Source: Lucinisca nassula (lineage: Eukaryota > Mollusca > Bivalvia > Lucinida > Lucinidae). Taken from it: DNA of 64,000 nt. Both the position numbers and the translations under genes were made by a program. Positions 62,298-64,000 of this stretch are shown piece after piece; within the stretch, counting starts at the first letter, position 1, and each line of letters starts with the position of its first letter. Under the pieces are notes generated by a model, which was not told where the DNA came from, did no database searches, and was given only the letters and a program-made list of their open reading frames with translations. The stretch covers positions 12,786,725 to 12,850,724 of the forward strand of contig OY757014.1 of the NCBI GenBank assembly GCA_963580285.1. Direction: 5' to 3'.

Positions 62298-62316
62298 GTA
62301 AAAATATTGAAATATA

Positions 62317-62400
62317 CAGTCAAATTTTATTGGCTTGAACACCTTTGGGACCATGAAGAAAATTTGTTTGAATTAGGGGAAGTTTTAACTACTGAGGGTT
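62317..62400. repeat. pogo-like MITE left-end fragment
   Basis: cagtcaaattttattggctt resembles CAGTCAAACTTCGATGGGTC at 11187; gaacacctttgggaccatga follows. It starts 20 bp after exon j. Confidence 0.5.
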
Positions 62401-62516
62401 AATCATAGAGCTAGGTCTTGAGACATAATTGGATTGACTTAAGGGGAATGCATATAATCTTCAAGGGAGGCAACTCCTTCAAAAGTATTTTCATCTCCCG
62501 TGTCAATAAGGGTCAA

Positions 62517-62567
62517 CTCTTAAAGGAAAGAATTTGCTCCTGAGGAGCAAATTCTTTCCTTTAAGAG
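62517..62567. repeat. Perfect 24-bp palindrome
   Basis: ctcttaaaggaaagaatttg... through gctcc, 3-nt loop tga, and its exact inverse ggagcaaattctttccttta-agag. All 24 pairs match. Confidence 0.9.
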
Positions 62568-62701
62568 CTCACCCCTTTTCCATGGCTTGGAGCTTATGGA
62601 AAAGCGAACAGGAAGTTCTGAAAGTCGTCTCTCTCCCTTTGAAAAATAGCAGAAAAATGTACTAGGTGTTCCCCTTAAGGATATCTTTTTGCTCTTCTGT
62701 A

Positions 62702-62785
62702 AAATAAAGGTATGTTGTGTGTACTCATTAGAATTGCCTCTATGAGGTACTTCTAATGAGTGCTCTCAACAAACCTTTGCAAAAT
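62702..62785. repeat. P1 hairpin fragment
   Basis: ggtatgttgtgtgtactcat, tagaattgcctctatgaggt, acttctaatgagtgctctca; core only. Confidence 0.55.
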
Positions 62786-62795
62786 TAAAAGAGCC

Positions 62796-63022
62796 GGTGC
62801 ACAGCATTTCCTACAATTTACATGTTTGCCCAGTGAAGACTCAGATCAGCCTGAGCATCCACACAGTCTGAACAGAGTCTTCGTTGTGCACTCTGAGGAT
62901 AGCTAAGGACCCAGTGCACCTTCATGCAGCAAGAGAAGTCTCTGGCCAGACTATATAGATACACAGGCTGATCTGATTCTTCACTGGACGCATATACAAA
63001 TTGTAGGAAATGTGCCGCCTCG
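62796..63022. mobile_element. MITE with gcacagcatttcctac ends
   Basis: gcacagcatttcctacaatt and aattgtaggaaatgtgcc are inverted ends about 225 bp apart. Inside, agactcagatcagcctgag / aggctgatctgattctt also pair. Confidence 0.7.
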
Positions 63023-63049
63023 GCTCAAATTAGAAAAACATACCCAGAT

Positions 63050-63310
63050 TGTCCTACCATAATGATCCTAGTATTGGTTTAGAAAGTCCAAAGAAATCAA
63101 TGCAGACCCAGATCAGACAGTTCCTTCTATTTTGTGAGATCATAGGGTTACATAAGAGGGTTATCTATATAATCTGGACTGGAATAATGTTTGGGGTTAG
63201 GCAAACTGTGCAGACCTACATACGTAGGGTCTACACTGTTTGCCTACAGTACAGGAATTTAAAAGAATGAGGTGTCTGATCAGGGTTTTACACTGTTTGC
63301 TTACAGTATT
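63050..63310. repeat. P4 fragment and related hairpin
   Basis: tgcagacccagatcagacag is P4-like. At 63197-63243, ggcaaactgtgcagacctac / gtagggtctacactgtttgcc forms a stem like those of P2-P4 with a new tip. Confidence 0.6.
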
Positions 63311-63461
63311 AAACAAAATGTTAACAGTTTAAGTCACCATTCAGTATCATTTTCCAGCTTACATTCAGACACAATTGACTCAGCAGTTCCGTTGGTGCTC
63401 TGATTGCATTTAAGTTAGTTTCTCCAAATACTGTCATTATAATCTGGGTCTTCTGAACTTG

Positions 63462-63500
63462 CTGATGGGGGCGTTAAACCTCAAATTGAACAAACAAAAC
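63462..63500 (+). repeat. SINE-S tail fragment
   Basis: gatgggggcgttaaacctca then aattgaacaaacaaaac; the tail end only. Confidence 0.55.
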
Positions 63501-63574
63501 TTACATCTTGGTTTAGCATCTAGAATAAGGTAGTCCTTACTTGACTTTGGTTCAGTGACTTTATTAAGTCTCCC

Positions 63575-63805
63575 CACTTTACCCCCGAGCATCTGTCTGT
63601 CTGTCCCTGTCCGTCACAAAATCGTGTCCACTCTATAACTTGAAAACCGTGCAAGCTATCTTCATGAAACCTCATAAATATAATTCAACATTAGACGACA
63701 TGCAGATCACAAGAACTATAACTCTCGCAGTTATACTTTTTGAGTTATCTCCCTTGGAAGTTTGTTGGTCACAAACTCGTGTATGTATGTATAAGCAAAT
63801 CTTGA
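63575..63805. repeat. Start of a tandem-array element
   Basis: cccccgagcatctgtctgtc then gtgtccactctataacttga, ttcatgaaacctcataaata, gacgacatgcagatcac, like the openings of HINE-C and HINE-D units. Only one unit is seen before it fades. Confidence 0.5.
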
Positions 63806-64000
63806 GACCAAAGTCATTAAAAATGGTACTAGCTGCTCCTCGCTTGGCACTCAGATTTACGGGTTAGAGCTAGGACTGGTCGACCCAGTGTCAGGATAAT
63901 GTGACTAGGTGTGGTATCATGTAATGTGTCTGGGACATGATACTTCAGTGAGGCAGCACTATAAAAGTGAGCATTGAGCTCCCTGTCGCAACCAGACACC

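Noticed and set aside
62298..64000. Further RGS22 exon completing the RGS domain
   Set aside because: Searched for an in-frame continuation after TYNK with splice sites; only repeats and short meaningless frames were found.

Overview
This window is a piece of an animal nuclear genome, most likely a bivalve mollusc. The gene in it is an intron-containing animal gene. About 60-70% of the rest is mobile DNA typical of bivalves: elements with internal tandem arrays of about 150-170 bp, tRNA-derived SINEs, a Penelope-like element and many palindromic MITEs. The species cannot be fixed from the sequence; a heterodont clam or dreissenid is only a guess.

There is one real protein gene, on the + strand: an RGS22-like regulator of G-protein signalling. 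Ten exons between 15370 and 62297 join without a frame break into 961 codons (2883 nt). They run from a conserved N-terminal motif, through a long acidic and serine-rich region and a degenerate RGS-like fold, to most of a second RGS domain. The true first exon(s) and the 3' exons lie outside the window or were not recognised. Introns reach 13.7 kb, and everything from 15.4 to 64 kb is intron of this gene apart from the exons.

Layout. 1-1126 tandem array. 1.2-2.4 kb MITE and SINE. 2.4-6.7 kb two adjacent Helentron-like (HINE) elements with 167-bp arrays. 7.2-8.36 kb a second HINE type. 8.36-10.6 kb a 5'-truncated Penelope-like retroelement with RT, GIY-YIG and two C2H2 fingers. 11.2-13.8 kb a pogo-like MITE, SINEs and palindromes. 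13.8-15.2 kb a TIR element with phased GCG words. 16-17.4 kb HINEs nested in an array. 18-26 kb MITEs, a foldback element and HINEs. 27-28 kb tandem array. 30-32.6 kb a HINE, then a MITE carrying a 1149-bp TIR element with phased CGA words. 37.5-40.1 kb HINE inside HINE. 45.5-47.4 kb a broken LINE and a cysteine-rich TE fragment. 48.2-48.4 kb a hammerhead-ribozyme unit inside a SINE. 50-64 kb the last exons among MITEs, SINEs and arrays.

The strongest unexplained signals are these. (1) Two TIR elements unrelated in sequence (31203-32351 and 13824-15215) are filled with short words (CGA/TCG in one, GCG in the other) repeating every 10.3-10.6 bp, the helical period of DNA. (2) A hammerhead ribozyme with an intact consensus core sits at 48311-48356, with decayed relatives at 12.3 and 56.4 kb. 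(3) Three MITE families with different flanks share one palindromic stem. (4) One hairpin MITE (P1 here) occurs about 24 times, with stem changes matched on both arms. Family names (P1-P7, HINE-A to -G, SINE-S) are labels made for this report.
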